Shown here in pieces: positions 50,785 to 60,295 of a stretch of 64,000 bases of DNA (positions are counted from its first letter, which is position 1; each line of letters starts with the position of its first letter). The position numbers and the translations under genes are program-made. This DNA is from Micromonospora sp. KC723. GTDB lineage: Bacteria; Actinomycetota; Actinomycetes; Mycobacteriales; Micromonosporaceae. The stretch lies in assembly GCF_004348595.1 (NCBI RefSeq), contig NZ_SMKD01000003.1:1-64000 (forward strand). Direction: 5' to 3'. The notes beneath the pieces are model-generated. The model saw only the letters and a program-made list of their open reading frames with translations, was not told the origin of the DNA and did no database searches.

Positions 50785-51012
50785 GTGGAAGCGTCGGTCA
50801 GCAGAACCGGTGCCACCGGCACAGGCGCCCGCGTGGTCCGTTCGATGGCGGTCGCGGTCCCGGCGGTGTTGGTGATTCTGGTACTCCGGCGCGCCCGCCG
50901 GCACGCGATGGGCGACGCCGGGCACACCACCGACATCGACGACTGGTACCCGGTCGACGAGACGGGAGAGTTTCCCGGGGGAGAGACCGCCGTCGCGCGC
51001 ACCAGCCGGTAG
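50785..51012 (+). CDS. Small membrane protein
   Basis: A 75-residue protein with one hydrophobic helix (VRSMAVAVPAVLVILVLRRARR, about 16-35) and an acidic tail (DDWYPVDETGEFPGGET). No known family. The GTG start is favoured by the GAGGAGG site seven bases upstream; longer frames add Arg/Pro-rich sequence only. It lies 217 bases before the cytochrome oxidase gene, on the same strand, but no link is evident. Confidence 0.55.
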   Translation: MEASVSRTGATGTGARVVRSMAVAVPAVLVILVLRRARRHAMGDAGHTTDIDDWYPVDETGEFPGGETAVARTSR

Positions 51013-51229
51013 GGCACCTAACCCGGCGAGCCGGGTGATCACCGCCGGGGCAGGGCCGGTGCGGATCCGAGATGTCGCCGCCGGCTGCCCGGTCGTCCTG
51101 TGGATCCGGCGTGGCGGTCAGGTACATCCGGCTCGCTGAACCCAGGTGTGCCGGTAGTGTGGGCATTACCCCGTTTAGCAGCAGAAGGGGCATTCGCCCT
51201 ATCTCCGATACCACGATGAGGCGAGCGAG

Positions 51230-53233
51230 ATGTCAGAGCGGACGGCACAGCCGGCACGAGACCACGGGCCGGCGGTGCTCGTTCCCGCCATGTCCGGCGG
51301 CTATCCGGGGCCGCTGCGGCGGCCGGTGCCCGGCGCATCGCTGATCAAGTTCCTGGCCACCACCGACCACAAGCAGATCGGACTGCTGTACCTGCTCACC
51401 TCGTTCGGGTTCTTCGTCGCCGCCGGGGTGGAGGCGATGCTGATCCGCGCCGAGTTGGCCAGGCCGGGGCTGCAGTTGCTCTCGGCCGAGCAGTACAACC
51501 AACTGTTCACCTCGCACGGCGCCGTGATGCTGCTGCTGTTCGCCACCCCGGCGGCGTTCGGGTTCGCCAACTACGTCGTGCCGATCCAGATCGGCGCACC
51601 CGACGTCTCGTTCCCCCGCCTCAATGCCCTCGCGTACTGGCTGTACCTCTTCGGCGGGCTGCTGGTCATGGGCGGGTTCATGACGCCAGCCGGCTCGGCC
51701 GACTTCGGCTGGACCGCCTACACCCCGCTGAGCAGCGTCGAGCACTCCCCCGGCGTCGGCGCGAACATGTGGGTCGTCGGGCTGGTCATCTCCGGCCTGG
51801 GCACGATCCTCGGTGCGGTCAACCTGATCACCACGGTCCTCACCCTGCGGGCTCCGGGGATGACCATGTTCCGGATGCCGATCTTCACCTGGAACATGCT
51901 GATCACCAGTCTCCTGGTGGTCCTGGTCTTCCCCCTGCTCGCCGCGGCCCTGCTGGCGCTGATGGCCGACCGGCTGCTCAACGCCCACGTCTACGACCCG
52001 GCGACCGGCGGGCCGATGCTCTGGCAGCACCTGTTCTGGTTCTTCGGCCACCCCGAGGTGTACATCATCGCGCTGCCGTTCTTCGGCATCGTCACCGAGG
52101 TCATCCCCGTCTTCTCCCGCAAGCCGCTGTTCGGCTACAAGGGCATGGTCGGTGCCACGATCTTCATCGCCGGCTATTCCATGATCGTCTGGGCTCATCA
52201 CATGTTCACCACGGGACAGGTGCTGTTGCCCTTCTTCGCCGCCACCACGTTCCTCATCGCCGTGCCGACCGGCGTGAAGTACTTCAACTGGCTCGGCACC
52301 ATGTGGAAGGGGCAGCTGACCTTCGAGACACCGATGCTGTTCGCGATCGGTTTCCTCGTCACCTTCCTGCTCGGCGGGCTGACCGGAGTGCTGCTGGCGA
52401 GCCCGCCCGTGGACTTCCACATCCACGACAGCTACTTCGTCGTCGCCCACTTCCACTACGTCGTGTTCGGCACGGTGGTCTTCGCCCTCTTCGCCGGCAT
52501 CTACTTCTGGTTTCCCAAGATGACCGGCCGGCTCATGGACGAACGCCTCGGAAAGATCCACTTCTGGACGATGTTCACCGGCTTCCACGGCACGTTCCTG
52601 ATCCACCACTGGCTCGGGGCGCAGGGCATGCCCCGCCGCTACGCCGACTACCAACCCCAGGACGGCTTCACCTGGATGCACATGTTCTCCACCATCTGGT
52701 CGTTCGTGCTCGGCGCGTCCACGCTGTTCTTCATCTGGAACGCGTGGAAGTCCTGGCGCTACGGCGCCAGGGTCACCGTCCAGGACCCGTGGGGCTTCGG
52801 CAACTCCCTGGAGTGGGCCACCAGTTGCCCGCCCCCACTGCGCAACTTCGACACGATGCTGCGCATCCGCTCCGAACGGCCCGCCTTCGACGCCAAGTAC
52901 GGGTCGCACGTCGCGGACCTCGGCCGCGACCTGCCCCAGCGCGACGTCAAACCCCGGCAGACCCTGCGCGAGGAGCTACACCACGAGCAACGGGTTCCCG
53001 AGCCACCGAGCCAGCAGGGTGCCTACGGTCCTCGCGAGGCGACCGACTACCAGCCCGCCCCCGAGTCCGGGGCCCGACCGGTGGAGGTGCCCGACCCCGA
53101 CGACATCCGGCGGCCCAGCTTCGACCAGACCGACGAACCGGAACGCGACCCCTGGGGTGGACAACGCAGCCCCACGGATCCCGACGACCGATGGCGACGT
53201 CCAGAGGGCGGCGCCGACACCGAAGGGCGGTAG
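51230..53233 (+). CDS. ctaD: Cytochrome c oxidase subunit I
   Basis: A 667-residue heme-copper oxidase core subunit with about twelve helices, which reduces O2 and pumps protons. Heme and copper ligands are visible: FTSHGAVML (heme a His), [12 protein letters not shown] (CuB His and cross-linked Tyr), WAHHMFTTG (two CuB His) and [11 protein letters not shown] (heme a3 and a His). The core ends near residue 545 ([16 protein letters not shown]). A hydrophilic tail of about 110 residues rich in Pro, Asp, Arg and Glu follows, longer than usual. No ctaC, ctaE or qcr genes are adjacent, so this is a lone or second copy. Confidence 0.95.
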   Translation: MSERTAQPARDHGPAVLVPAMSGGYPGPLRRPVPGASLIKFLATTDHKQIGLLYLLTSFGFFVAAGVEAMLIRAELARPGLQLLSAEQYNQLFTSHGAVMLLLFATPAAFGFANYVVPIQIGAPDVSFPRLNALAYWLYLFGGLLVMGGFMTPAGSADFGWTAYTPLSSVEHSPGVGANMWVVGLVISGLGTILGAVNLITTVLTLRAPGMTMFRMPIFTWNMLITSLLVVLVFPLLAAALLALMADRLLNAHVYDPATGGPMLWQHLFWFFGHPEVYIIALPFFGIVTEVIPVFSRKPLFGYKGMVGATIFIAGYSMIVWAHHMFTTGQVLLPFFAATTFLIAVPTGVKYFNWLGTMWKGQLTFETPMLFAIGFLVTFLLGGLTGVLLASPPVDFHIHDSYFVVAHFHYVVFGTVVFALFAGIYFWFPKMTGRLMDERLGKIHFWTMFTGFHGTFLIHHWLGAQGMPRRYADYQPQDGFTWMHMFSTIWSFVLGASTLFFIWNAWKSWRYGARVTVQDPWGFGNSLEWATSCPPPLRNFDTMLRIRSERPAFDAKYGSHVADLGRDLPQRDVKPRQTLREELHHEQRVPEPPSQQGAYGPREATDYQPAPESGARPVEVPDPDDIRRPSFDQTDEPERDPWGGQRSPTDPDDRWRRPEGGADTEGR

Positions 53234-53418
53234 CACCCCACGCCTCGACGGATCGGACGCCCGGCAGCCGCCCTCGTGCGGCGGGTCGCGCAGCACGCGC
53301 CGCTGCCGCGGGCCGCCCGCCCGAGGTGGATCGGGGCGCGCGGCCTGCGAACAGCAGCGGTCGGGCAGCGTACGCCCGTCAGGCGCACAGTGCGTGGACG
53401 ACCCGACGGGTCGGTCTC

Positions 53419-53446
53419 CCGCCGGGACGGTGCCCCGTCCCGGCGG
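53419..53446 (-). terminator. Hairpin terminator after the CE12-like gene
   Basis: A perfect 12-base-pair stem (CCGCCGGGACGG / CCGTCCCGGCGG) with the loop TGCC lies 7 bases past the reverse-strand stop. It may also stop readthrough from ctaD, whose stop lies 186 bases upstream on the other strand. Confidence 0.75.
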
Positions 53447-53452
53447 ATCGCG

Positions 53453-54688
53453 TCACCTCAGGTAGGCGGCGAGGCCGATCTGCTGGTTGCGCACAGCGCC
53501 GGCCACGACGCCGGCGATCTGGCGTGCGCCGGCCGCCTCGAAGTGGGTGTGGTCGTTGCAGAAGAACGCGCCCACCGCGCCCTGGGTGTAGTCGCCGTTG
53601 TTCGGGCACAGACCGAGCCGGTTGTAGAGCGTGTAGCTCAACCGGTGCAGGTCGATGACCGGCACGTTGCCGTTCGCGGCGGCGGCGTCGAACGTCTCGG
53701 TCAGGAAGCCCCGGTTGCCGACCGCCGTGTTCCCGTCGCACCTGATCGCGGCGACGGGCGTGAGGAAGACCGGGTTAGCGCCACGCTCGCGGGCCGCCCG
53801 GGCCATGACCCCCAGCAGCTCCTTGTACCGGGCCGACCCCACGTGCCGGGGGCAGGTGCTCGTCCCGTCGTTGATGCCGAACTGGATGAACAGGTAGTCG
53901 CCCGCCTTCATGCCGGTCGACCGGTCGAGCATGGCCCGCCAGCGGCTCGAGTAGGTGGCCGGACTGACGATGCACTCACCGGCGGAGTTCTTGTTGCTGG
54001 TGACGTTCGGGTCGTACAGCCAGGTCTGGATGCTGCGGCCACCGACCGCGCTGTTGACCACCGTGACGCCGCTGGTGAAGTACGGGGCGAACTGGCCACC
54101 CCAGCCGGCCGGGCAGGCGGCGCCGCCGGACGGGTTGGCCATGGTGGAGTCGCCGGCCAACCAGACGGTGACCCGGCCCGGCGGCGCCGAGCTGGGCGAC
54201 GCGGGTGGGCTGCTCGGCGACGCCGGTGGGGTCGACGGCCCGGCGCAGGGCGACACGGTGGGCGTGGGGGGTGTGCCCCCGCACACCGTGCCGTTGAGCG
54301 TGAACGTCGACGGCACCGGATTCGTCGTGGTCCAGGAGCCGTTGAACCCGAAGTTCACCGTCGCGTTGGTCCCGATGGCGCCGTTGTGGCCGGCGTTCCT
54401 GGCCGTCACCGCGGTGCCGCTCTGGGTCACCGTGGCGTTCCACGCCTGGATGACATTCTGGCCGGTGGCGAAGCTCCAGGTGAGTGTCCAGCCGTTGATC
54501 GCGTCACCGTGGTTGGTGACGGTGACGTCCGCGCCGAAGCCGCCCGCCCACTGGTTGGTCACCCGGTACTCCACCCGGCATCCGGCCGCGGCCGCGACCG
54601 CGAGCTGACCGGTCACGACGTAACCGCCGGCCAGGGTCGCCAGCACGGTCGCCATCAGTGCCGCGAGCTGACGTGTCGACACACGCAT
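53453..54688 (-). CDS. CBM2 - rhamnogalacturonan acetylesterase-like SGNH esterase
   Basis: A 411-residue secreted enzyme. A signal peptide (about 1-35) precedes a CBM2 cellulose-binding module (Cys37 to Cys136; [25 protein letters not shown]), a Pro/Ser linker (139-171) and a CE12-like SGNH esterase: [10 protein letters not shown] (Ser181), GGRSIQTW (Gly), FGINDGT (Asn272) and [12 protein letters not shown] (Asp378, His381). The family removes acetyl groups from the rhamnogalacturonan backbone so that lyases can act. The ATG follows GAGGGGAG. It is 11 bases downstream of the next esterase gene and so probably in one operon with it. Confidence 0.88.
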   Translation of the reverse strand: MRVSTRQLAALMATVLATLAGGYVVTGQLAVAAAAGCRVEYRVTNQWAGGFGADVTVTNHGDAINGWTLTWSFATGQNVIQAWNATVTQSGTAVTARNAGHNGAIGTNATVNFGFNGSWTTTNPVPSTFTLNGTVCGGTPPTPTVSPCAGPSTPPASPSSPPASPSSAPPGRVTVWLAGDSTMANPSGGAACPAGWGGQFAPYFTSGVTVVNSAVGGRSIQTWLYDPNVTSNKNSAGECIVSPATYSSRWRAMLDRSTGMKAGDYLFIQFGINDGTSTCPRHVGSARYKELLGVMARAARERGANPVFLTPVAAIRCDGNTAVGNRGFLTETFDAAAANGNVPVIDLHRLSYTLYNRLGLCPNNGDYTQGAVGAFFCNDHTHFEAAGARQIAGVVAGAVRNQQIGLAAYLR

Positions 54689-54699
54689 GACTGCTCCCC

Positions 54700-56166
54700 T
54701 CACCCGGTCACCAGTTGCCACTGCTGGTTCGTGCCGCCGTTGTCGCCGCGTTGCGCCAGCGCGGTCCCCTCGGCGGTGGATCCGCCCGGGACCTCGAGCA
54801 GCTTTCCGCTGTTGCGGTTGACGAGCTTGACGTGACCGTCGGCGGTGACGCTCTGCCAGTGCTGGTTGGTGCCGCCGTTGTCGCGGTACTGGATGACGGC
54901 CGCGCCGTCGCTGGTGGAGCGGGCGTTCACGTCGAGCACCTTGCCGCTGGCGACGTTGACGAGCTTGCTGAACCCGCTACCGGCGTCCACGAGCTGCCAC
55001 CGCTGGGCGGCCGCGCCGGTGTCGGTGGCCTGGACCGCCGCCGCGCCGTCGGCGGTGGAGTTGCCGCTGACCGACAACACCTTGCCGCTGTTGCGGTTGA
55101 CCACCTTGTACTGGCGGGCCGGTGTGGTCGTGCCGAGACGGGCCGCGACGATCGGGGTGAGCCGGTCGGCGATCATCTGGTGACCGCGGTCGTTGGGGTG
55201 CACGGCGTCGCCCAGACCCTCGGCGGTCAGCCAGCCGTCGGTGTTGACGAAGTAGACGTTGCGGTCACCGGAGTTGTTGACCGCCTGCACGGCGGCCTGG
55301 GTCTCCGTCACGTACCGGCCCCGGAAGGTCTTCAGCGCCAGGATCGCGGCGTTGGGGTACTTCGCGCGGATGTTGCGGATGAACGCCGTGTACGACGCCT
55401 GGAAGGTGGGGCCCGACACGCTGTGCCCCACGTCGTTCGTACCGAGGTTGATGACCACCGCGTCGGCCCGGTAGCGGGAGAAGTCCCACGGCGTGGAACT
55501 GCCCGCGTCGATGTTGAAGTACCGTCGCTCCATCCCCCAGCAACCGTCCGGCGCGGCGACCAGGCAGGCTCCGCCGATGGCGATCTGGGTGTGCTCCACA
55601 CCGAGCCGTTCCCCGACCAGCCAGGCGTAGTCCGTGATGGCCAGCTTCGAACTGCCGGTGCCCGCGGTGATCGAGTCGCCGACGAACTCGACCAGCTTCG
55701 GCGCGACCGGCAGCGCGTACGTGCGGGCTCCGGAGTCCAGGACCAACCCGGTGAACACGGCGTCACCGTTGTACGAGCCGGCCCGCTGCCGGTAGGAGAC
55801 CACCAGTGTGTGGTTGCCGGCGCGCAGCGGGGTGGGGGTCAGGTTCACCGTCCCGCTGACGTTGCGATAGTTGACGAAGGGGCCACCGTCGATGCTGGCC
55901 CAGAACTCCACCGCGTTGCGCTGCTTGAGCCGCACCGTCGTGCCGGTGAAGCCGGTGCGCAGGTACGCTCCGGCCCAGTTCGACGCGAACGCGGCGGTCG
56001 AGCTGCGGTCCCACCGGCCGATGAAGGAGATGTTCGGGTCCGAGGTGGACCCGTCTCCGGGCGCGGCGTGGGCGGGAGCCGCCACCGCGACGGTCGCGGC
56101 GGCCGCGACCGCCATCGCGACGACGGTACTGGCGATTGTGCGGAACAGGCGTTTGGATGGCCCCAT
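54700..56166 (-). CDS. CE2-like acetylesterase with ricin-type lectin domain
   Basis: A 488-residue secreted protein. A signal peptide (about 1-35, PAHA) precedes a jelly-roll domain (about 46-147; [36 protein letters not shown]) typical of CE2 enzymes, and an SGNH domain: [13 protein letters not shown] (Ser165), [17 protein letters not shown] (Asn), [20 protein letters not shown] (Asp320, His323). A C-terminal ricin B-type module (about 350-488) has three QxW-type repeats with NRNSGKVL cores. The family deacetylates polysaccharides. ATG with GGAGGAC. A GGAAAGCGCTTGCC site lies 35 bases upstream. Confidence 0.88.
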   Translation of the reverse strand: MGPSKRLFRTIASTVVAMAVAAAATVAVAAPAHAAPGDGSTSDPNISFIGRWDRSSTAAFASNWAGAYLRTGFTGTTVRLKQRNAVEFWASIDGGPFVNYRNVSGTVNLTPTPLRAGNHTLVVSYRQRAGSYNGDAVFTGLVLDSGARTYALPVAPKLVEFVGDSITAGTGSSKLAITDYAWLVGERLGVEHTQIAIGGACLVAAPDGCWGMERRYFNIDAGSSTPWDFSRYRADAVVINLGTNDVGHSVSGPTFQASYTAFIRNIRAKYPNAAILALKTFRGRYVTETQAAVQAVNNSGDRNVYFVNTDGWLTAEGLGDAVHPNDRGHQMIADRLTPIVAARLGTTTPARQYKVVNRNSGKVLSVSGNSTADGAAAVQATDTGAAAQRWQLVDAGSGFSKLVNVASGKVLDVNARSTSDGAAVIQYRDNGGTNQHWQSVTADGHVKLVNRNSGKLLEVPGGSTAEGTALAQRGDNGGTNQQWQLVTG

Positions 56167-56200
56167 GTGATCGTCCTCCCGATGCCCTCCGGAAACGGCC

Positions 56201-56214
56201 GGAAAGCGCTTGCC
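56201..56214. promoter_or_regulatory. LacI-type operator candidate before the esterase genes
   Basis: GGAAAGCGCTTGCC is palindromic at 6 of 7 position pairs with a perfect AAGCGCTT core. It lies 35 bases upstream of the esterase start and may link this operon to a LacI-type regulator. Confidence 0.5.
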
Positions 56215-56393
56215 GTACGATAGAAAGCGATGGAAGTCGATGTCGATCGGGTGGTCGCCCGGCGGTCGATTCGCTGCGCCGGGCGGCATACGCGCGCTGG
56301 ACCGACCTCCGGGCAAGGTCATCCGACCAGGTGGTGAGGTGCGCGGGGCGTACCCGAGGCACGCCCCGCACGTGCCGGCGACGCGATGGCGGG

Positions 56394-58385
56394 TTACGGG
56401 GCGGGCAGGCTCCACTGCTGGTTGCTACCGCCGTTGTCGGACCACTGCACAACGGCTGCGCCGTCGGCGGTGGATCGTTGGTACACATCCAGCACCTTGC
56501 CACTGTGGCGGTTGACGAGCTTGACGTAGTCGCCACTGCTGACCCGTTGCCAGTGCTGGTTGGCGCCACCGTTGTCGCTGTACTGGATCACGGTCGCCCC
56601 GTCGGCGGTGGATCGGGCGTCGACGTCGAGCACCTTGCCGCTGTTGCGGTTGACCAACTTGACGTAACCGCCGCCGGCGTCCACGACCTGCCACTGCTGA
56701 CTGGCGGCACCGGTGTCCGACTGCTGGACGATCGGGGCACCGTCCGCCGTGGAGGCGCCACTGACCCCGATGACCTTGCCGCTGTTGCGGTTGACCAGCT
56801 TGACGTGACCGCTCGGCGCCGGTGTCGTCGGTGCCGGGCTCGCGCCGTCGGCGCGCAGGACGTACGTGGTGACGCTCTGCGCGGGCAGGTCCAGCGAGGC
56901 GGTGCCGCCGGACACGGCCGGCAGCCCGATCGCGGCCAGGTTCTCGGTGGCGCTGGTGCGATAGGCGCTGCTCGCCGTGAGGCTGCCGACCGGTAGCCGC
57001 ACGTCCACGCTCTGGGTGGTGGTGGTCAGGTTGTTGACCACGAGTGTCCAGTTGCCGTTGAGCAGCGTGGCCATGATCTGCACCCCGCTCGGCGCGCCGG
57101 CCACCGGGTAGCGGACGGATCCGGGGCGGACGAACTTGCTGTACTGCCCGAGGGTGTGGAACCGTTTGGTCAGGTACAGGTTCTGGTTGCCGTTGCTGGC
57201 GTAGTTCGGGTCGAAGTAGATCAGCCCGTCGTTGTAGCCGGTGCTGTTGATGGTGGTCGCGCAGGACGGGTTACCGCCGGGGCTGCAGCCCATGACCTTC
57301 GACAGCGCCGTCCACCAGTGGAAGGCCGAGTCGTTGGCGATCGTGAGGTCCCGGTGGATGATGCTGGCCATCGGCAGAGCGCCGGTGATGGTCGGGTCGT
57401 ACTGCGCACCGTAGGTGTTCCCGCTACTGCTGTTCCAGCAGCAGATCTCGGTGGCCCAGGTCGGCTTGCCGTACCGGCCGGCCATCGCCGGCACCTGCGC
57501 CAGGGTCGAGTCGCCGGGGAAGTCGTAGGTGTGGTGGGCGAGGTTCGCCACGTACTGCGCGGTGCCGGGCTGCCCGATCCACTGCGGCACCTCCGACAGG
57601 AACCGGGGTAGCTTGTCGGTCTCGTCGGCGCTGATCCGCGCGAACGGAGCCCGCGACGCCAGGGTCTGCCCGACCGCCCGCACCACGTCGTCGCGCTGGT
57701 CCGCCGCGACCAGCATGCCCTCCTGTGTGCACTGGGAGAAGGACACCGCCGGCTCGTTCATCGGACTGACGTAGTTGATCCGCACCCCCTCGGCGTTGAA
57801 GTGCGTGACGATGTCGGCCAGATAGTTGGCGTACGCCTGCTCGGAGCCGGCCTTCAGCCTGCCGCCGCAGGTCCTGCCGTTGCTGGTCCACACCGCCGGA
57901 GCGCTGTTGACGAACCCGACGATGTCCGGCACCCCGTACTGCGCGGCATGACGCAGGAACGTGGTGCCACCCGGGTCACGACTCCAGTCGTACCGTCCAG
58001 GCGACACCTGGAACGTCTGCGGCGCCCGGTCGCCGGCCTGCACCCCGACCCCACCACCGCCGATGTTGAACCGGTACGCCGACAACTGGATACCGCTGGC
58101 GCCGAACAACAACTCCGCCACCCGCTGCTGATTCGCCGTGGAGAAGCGGGCGAGATCATTGACCCACCAGGCACCGGACGCCCCGATGTTCTGGATCGTC
58201 TGTGCCGGCGCCGACGACACCTGGGCGACCGCGGCCGCCGCAGCCGGTGCGGTGACCACCGCCACGGCCACACCGGCGGCCAGCGCGGTCGCCGCGGCGG
58301 CGACCGCGACTCGCGGGGGGACTCGGCGGACCTGGCTGTCAGCGGTGCGATGCCGGTGTCTGCGACCGGCTCTGAGCTGAGACAC
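56394..58385 (-). CDS. GH30 endo-beta-1,6-galactanase-like enzyme with ricin domain
   Basis: A 663-residue secreted glycoside hydrolase. A basic Tat-like leader and Ala/Val-rich helix (about 20-53) precede the GH30 domain: IQNIGASGAWWVNDLARFS, YRFNIGGGGVGV, YVSPMNEPAVSFSQCTQEGM (acid/base Glu211), HHTYDFPGD and TWATEICCWN (nucleophile Glu313). The GH30 side beta-domain ends near 525 (SVTTYVLRA). A ricin-type module (about 535-663) has three VNRNSGK repeats. The sequence around the two glutamates resembles beta-1,6-galactanases of subfamily 5, which would cut arabinogalactan side chains; other GH30 activities are possible. GTG start with GAAGGAG. Confidence 0.85.
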   Translation of the reverse strand: MSQLRAGRRHRHRTADSQVRRVPPRVAVAAAATALAAGVAVAVVTAPAAAAAVAQVSSAPAQTIQNIGASGAWWVNDLARFSTANQQRVAELLFGASGIQLSAYRFNIGGGGVGVQAGDRAPQTFQVSPGRYDWSRDPGGTTFLRHAAQYGVPDIVGFVNSAPAVWTSNGRTCGGRLKAGSEQAYANYLADIVTHFNAEGVRINYVSPMNEPAVSFSQCTQEGMLVAADQRDDVVRAVGQTLASRAPFARISADETDKLPRFLSEVPQWIGQPGTAQYVANLAHHTYDFPGDSTLAQVPAMAGRYGKPTWATEICCWNSSSGNTYGAQYDPTITGALPMASIIHRDLTIANDSAFHWWTALSKVMGCSPGGNPSCATTINSTGYNDGLIYFDPNYASNGNQNLYLTKRFHTLGQYSKFVRPGSVRYPVAGAPSGVQIMATLLNGNWTLVVNNLTTTTQSVDVRLPVGSLTASSAYRTSATENLAAIGLPAVSGGTASLDLPAQSVTTYVLRADGASPAPTTPAPSGHVKLVNRNSGKVIGVSGASTADGAPIVQQSDTGAASQQWQVVDAGGGYVKLVNRNSGKVLDVDARSTADGATVIQYSDNGGANQHWQRVSSGDYVKLVNRHSGKVLDVYQRSTADGAAVVQWSDNGGSNQQWSLPAP

Positions 58386-58739
58386 GGAGACTCCTTCGGT
58401 CTGCGATGGCCATGATCGACGTAGCGACACCGGTGACAACACACCGACCGGCGACGGGCGGCGCGTCGGCACAGCGCCCTCGGAGCGTCGGGCTCCCCGA
58501 CGAAAGCCGCTCGGCATCCGGCACCACGATGCGAAGCTCATCGATTGACACTTCCGGTCCCCACGGAGACACTGGCTGTTATATCCGGGGAGCGAGAACG
58601 CTAACACCCGCCAAAAGTGAAGACAATCCTCGGAACGGGATGTTTCGCCCATCGCCACAACCGTCGTGGCTGATCTTTCCGGGGGTGACCGGCGGGCGTC
58701 GGCCACGGATCGACCGAGGACAGTGACATCGCCGCCCAC
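58386..58739 (-). other. Promoter region of the GH30 gene
   Basis: About 350 bases between the GH30 start and the LysE stop. The AT-rich segment 58545-58630 is the likely promoter. It includes GTTAGCGTTCTC on the reverse strand, only loosely like the LacI-type sites elsewhere. No gene is supported. Confidence 0.4.
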
Positions 58740-59333
58740 CTAGCTGAGAGCCAGCGACACCCCGAGGGACGCCATCACCGCGGCGATCGCCCCGTCCACG
58801 ACCCGCCACGCCGCGGGTCGGGCGAGCAGCGGCGCCAGCCGGCGCGCGCCGAGCCCCAGTCCGGCGAACCACAACAGGCTGGCCGTTGCCGCCCCGGCTC
58901 CGAACGCCCACCGGTTCGGGTCCTGGTGGGCAACCGTGCCGAGCAGCACCACCGTGTCGAGGTAGACGTGCGGGTTGAGGAACGTGAACGCCAGGCAGGC
59001 CAGCAGCGTCGCGCGCAGCGTGGCCGGCGGACGGTCCAGCGGGGTGAGGGCGGCTGGCCGCATGGCCCGGCGGGCCGCCAGTACCGCGTACCCGAACAGG
59101 AACGCGGCGCCGCCCCACCGCACCGCCGCCAGGAGGGTGGGCGCGGCCGTCAGAGCCGCGCCCAGGCCGGCGATGCCGGCGGCCATCAGCACTGCGTCGG
59201 CGGCCGCGCAGATCGCCACGACCGGCAGGACGTGTTCACGGCGCAGCCCCTGGCGCAACACGAAGGCGTTCTGCGCCCCGATCGCGACGATCAGCGCGAG
59301 GGAGAAGCCGAACCCGGCAAGCATCGAACCCAT
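58740..59333 (-). CDS. LysE/ArgO family amino-acid exporter
   Basis: A 197-residue membrane protein with six predicted helices. Family marks are FGFSLALIVAIGAQNAFVLRQGLRREHVLPV near the start and FLNPHVYLDTVVLLG in the middle. It should export lysine, arginine or related basic amino acids. The ATG at 59331-59333 is preferred over a TTG nine bases upstream. The gene is divergent from an ArgP/LysG-like regulator, the classic arrangement. Confidence 0.93.
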   Translation of the reverse strand: MGSMLAGFGFSLALIVAIGAQNAFVLRQGLRREHVLPVVAICAAADAVLMAAGIAGLGAALTAAPTLLAAVRWGGAAFLFGYAVLAARRAMRPAALTPLDRPPATLRATLLACLAFTFLNPHVYLDTVVLLGTVAHQDPNRWAFGAGAATASLLWFAGLGLGARRLAPLLARPAAWRVVDGAIAAVMASLGVSLALS

Positions 59334-59402
59334 GGTCGCCAAGCTAGGGCGATCGGCTTCCGCACTCCAGCTAAAGTTACTTCAGCAGCATTAGAATGCC
59401 TT

Positions 59403-60287
59403 ATGGCCCTCGACCCGGCGCAGCTCGCGACGTTCCAGGCGGTCATCGAGCACGGCAGCTTCGACGCCGCCGCGCGGGTCCTGCACGTCACCCCCTCCGC
59501 GGTCAGCCAACGCATCAAGGCATTGGAGCAGGCCGTCGGGCAGGTGCTCGTACGCCGGGCACGGCCGTGTGTGCCGACGGACGCCGGACGGCCCCTGGTA
59601 CGTCTCGGCGGCCAGGTGGCGCTACTGGAGCACGAGGCCCTCGCCGCCGCGCACGGCGCGCTCGGCGGCGACGCCCGCACCCGCGTGGCCGTCGTTGTCA
59701 ACGCCGACTCCCTCGCCAGCTGGTTCCTGCCGGTGCTGACCGCCCTGCCAGACGTGATCTTCGAGCTGCACACCGACGACGAGGGGCACACGGCCGAGCT
59801 GCTGCGCGACGGCACCGTGATGGCCGGGGTCACCACCGAACGGGTCGCCGTGCAGGGATGCCGCGTGCGACGACTGGGCGCGATGCGCTACCTCGCCGTC
59901 GCCGCACCCGCCGGTCACACGGCGTGGTTCGCCGGGCGCGACCCGGCGAGGGCGTTCGCCACCGCACCCATGATCCGCTTCAATCGCAAGGACACCCTGC
60001 AACACCGCTTCGCCCGGGCGATCACCCGCCACGACGTCGACCCTCCCACGCACTTCGTACCCGTGTCGGCAAGCTTCACCGAGGCGATCCGGCTCGGCCT
60101 CGGTTGGGGGCTGGTACCCGAGGCTGCCGCCCGCACCGACATCGCCGCCGGTCGCCTCGTCGAGCTGACCGGCGGCGAGCACCACCTCGACGTGCCGTTG
60201 TACTGGCAGTACTGGCGTCTGGAGTCGACGGTGCTGTCGGCGCTCACGGCGGCGGTCCGGACGGCCGCCGCCGCCGCACTGCGCTAG
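59403..60287 (+). CDS. LysR-type regulator, ArgP/LysG-like
   Basis: A 294-residue regulator with a winged helix at the N-terminus (DPAQLATFQAVIEHGSFDAAARVLHVTPSAVSQRIKALE) and the ArgP-type effector domain: VAVVVNADSLASWFLPVL, APMIRFNRKDTLQHRFAR and GLGWGLVPE. In Corynebacterium and E. coli these activate the divergent exporter when lysine or arginine is high. The 69-base gap to lysE contains an AT-rich stretch (GCTAAAGTTACTTCAGC) that suits a binding site. Start ATG 59403. Confidence 0.93.
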   Translation: MALDPAQLATFQAVIEHGSFDAAARVLHVTPSAVSQRIKALEQAVGQVLVRRARPCVPTDAGRPLVRLGGQVALLEHEALAAAHGALGGDARTRVAVVVNADSLASWFLPVLTALPDVIFELHTDDEGHTAELLRDGTVMAGVTTERVAVQGCRVRRLGAMRYLAVAAPAGHTAWFAGRDPARAFATAPMIRFNRKDTLQHRFARAITRHDVDPPTHFVPVSASFTEAIRLGLGWGLVPEAAARTDIAAGRLVELTGGEHHLDVPLYWQYWRLESTVLSALTAAVRTAAAAALR

Positions 60288-60295
60288 CTAACTCG

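Noticed and set aside
58550-58620. GTTAGCGTTCTC as a further LacI-type operator before GH30
   Set aside because: It is not palindromic and matches the locus motif at too few positions.
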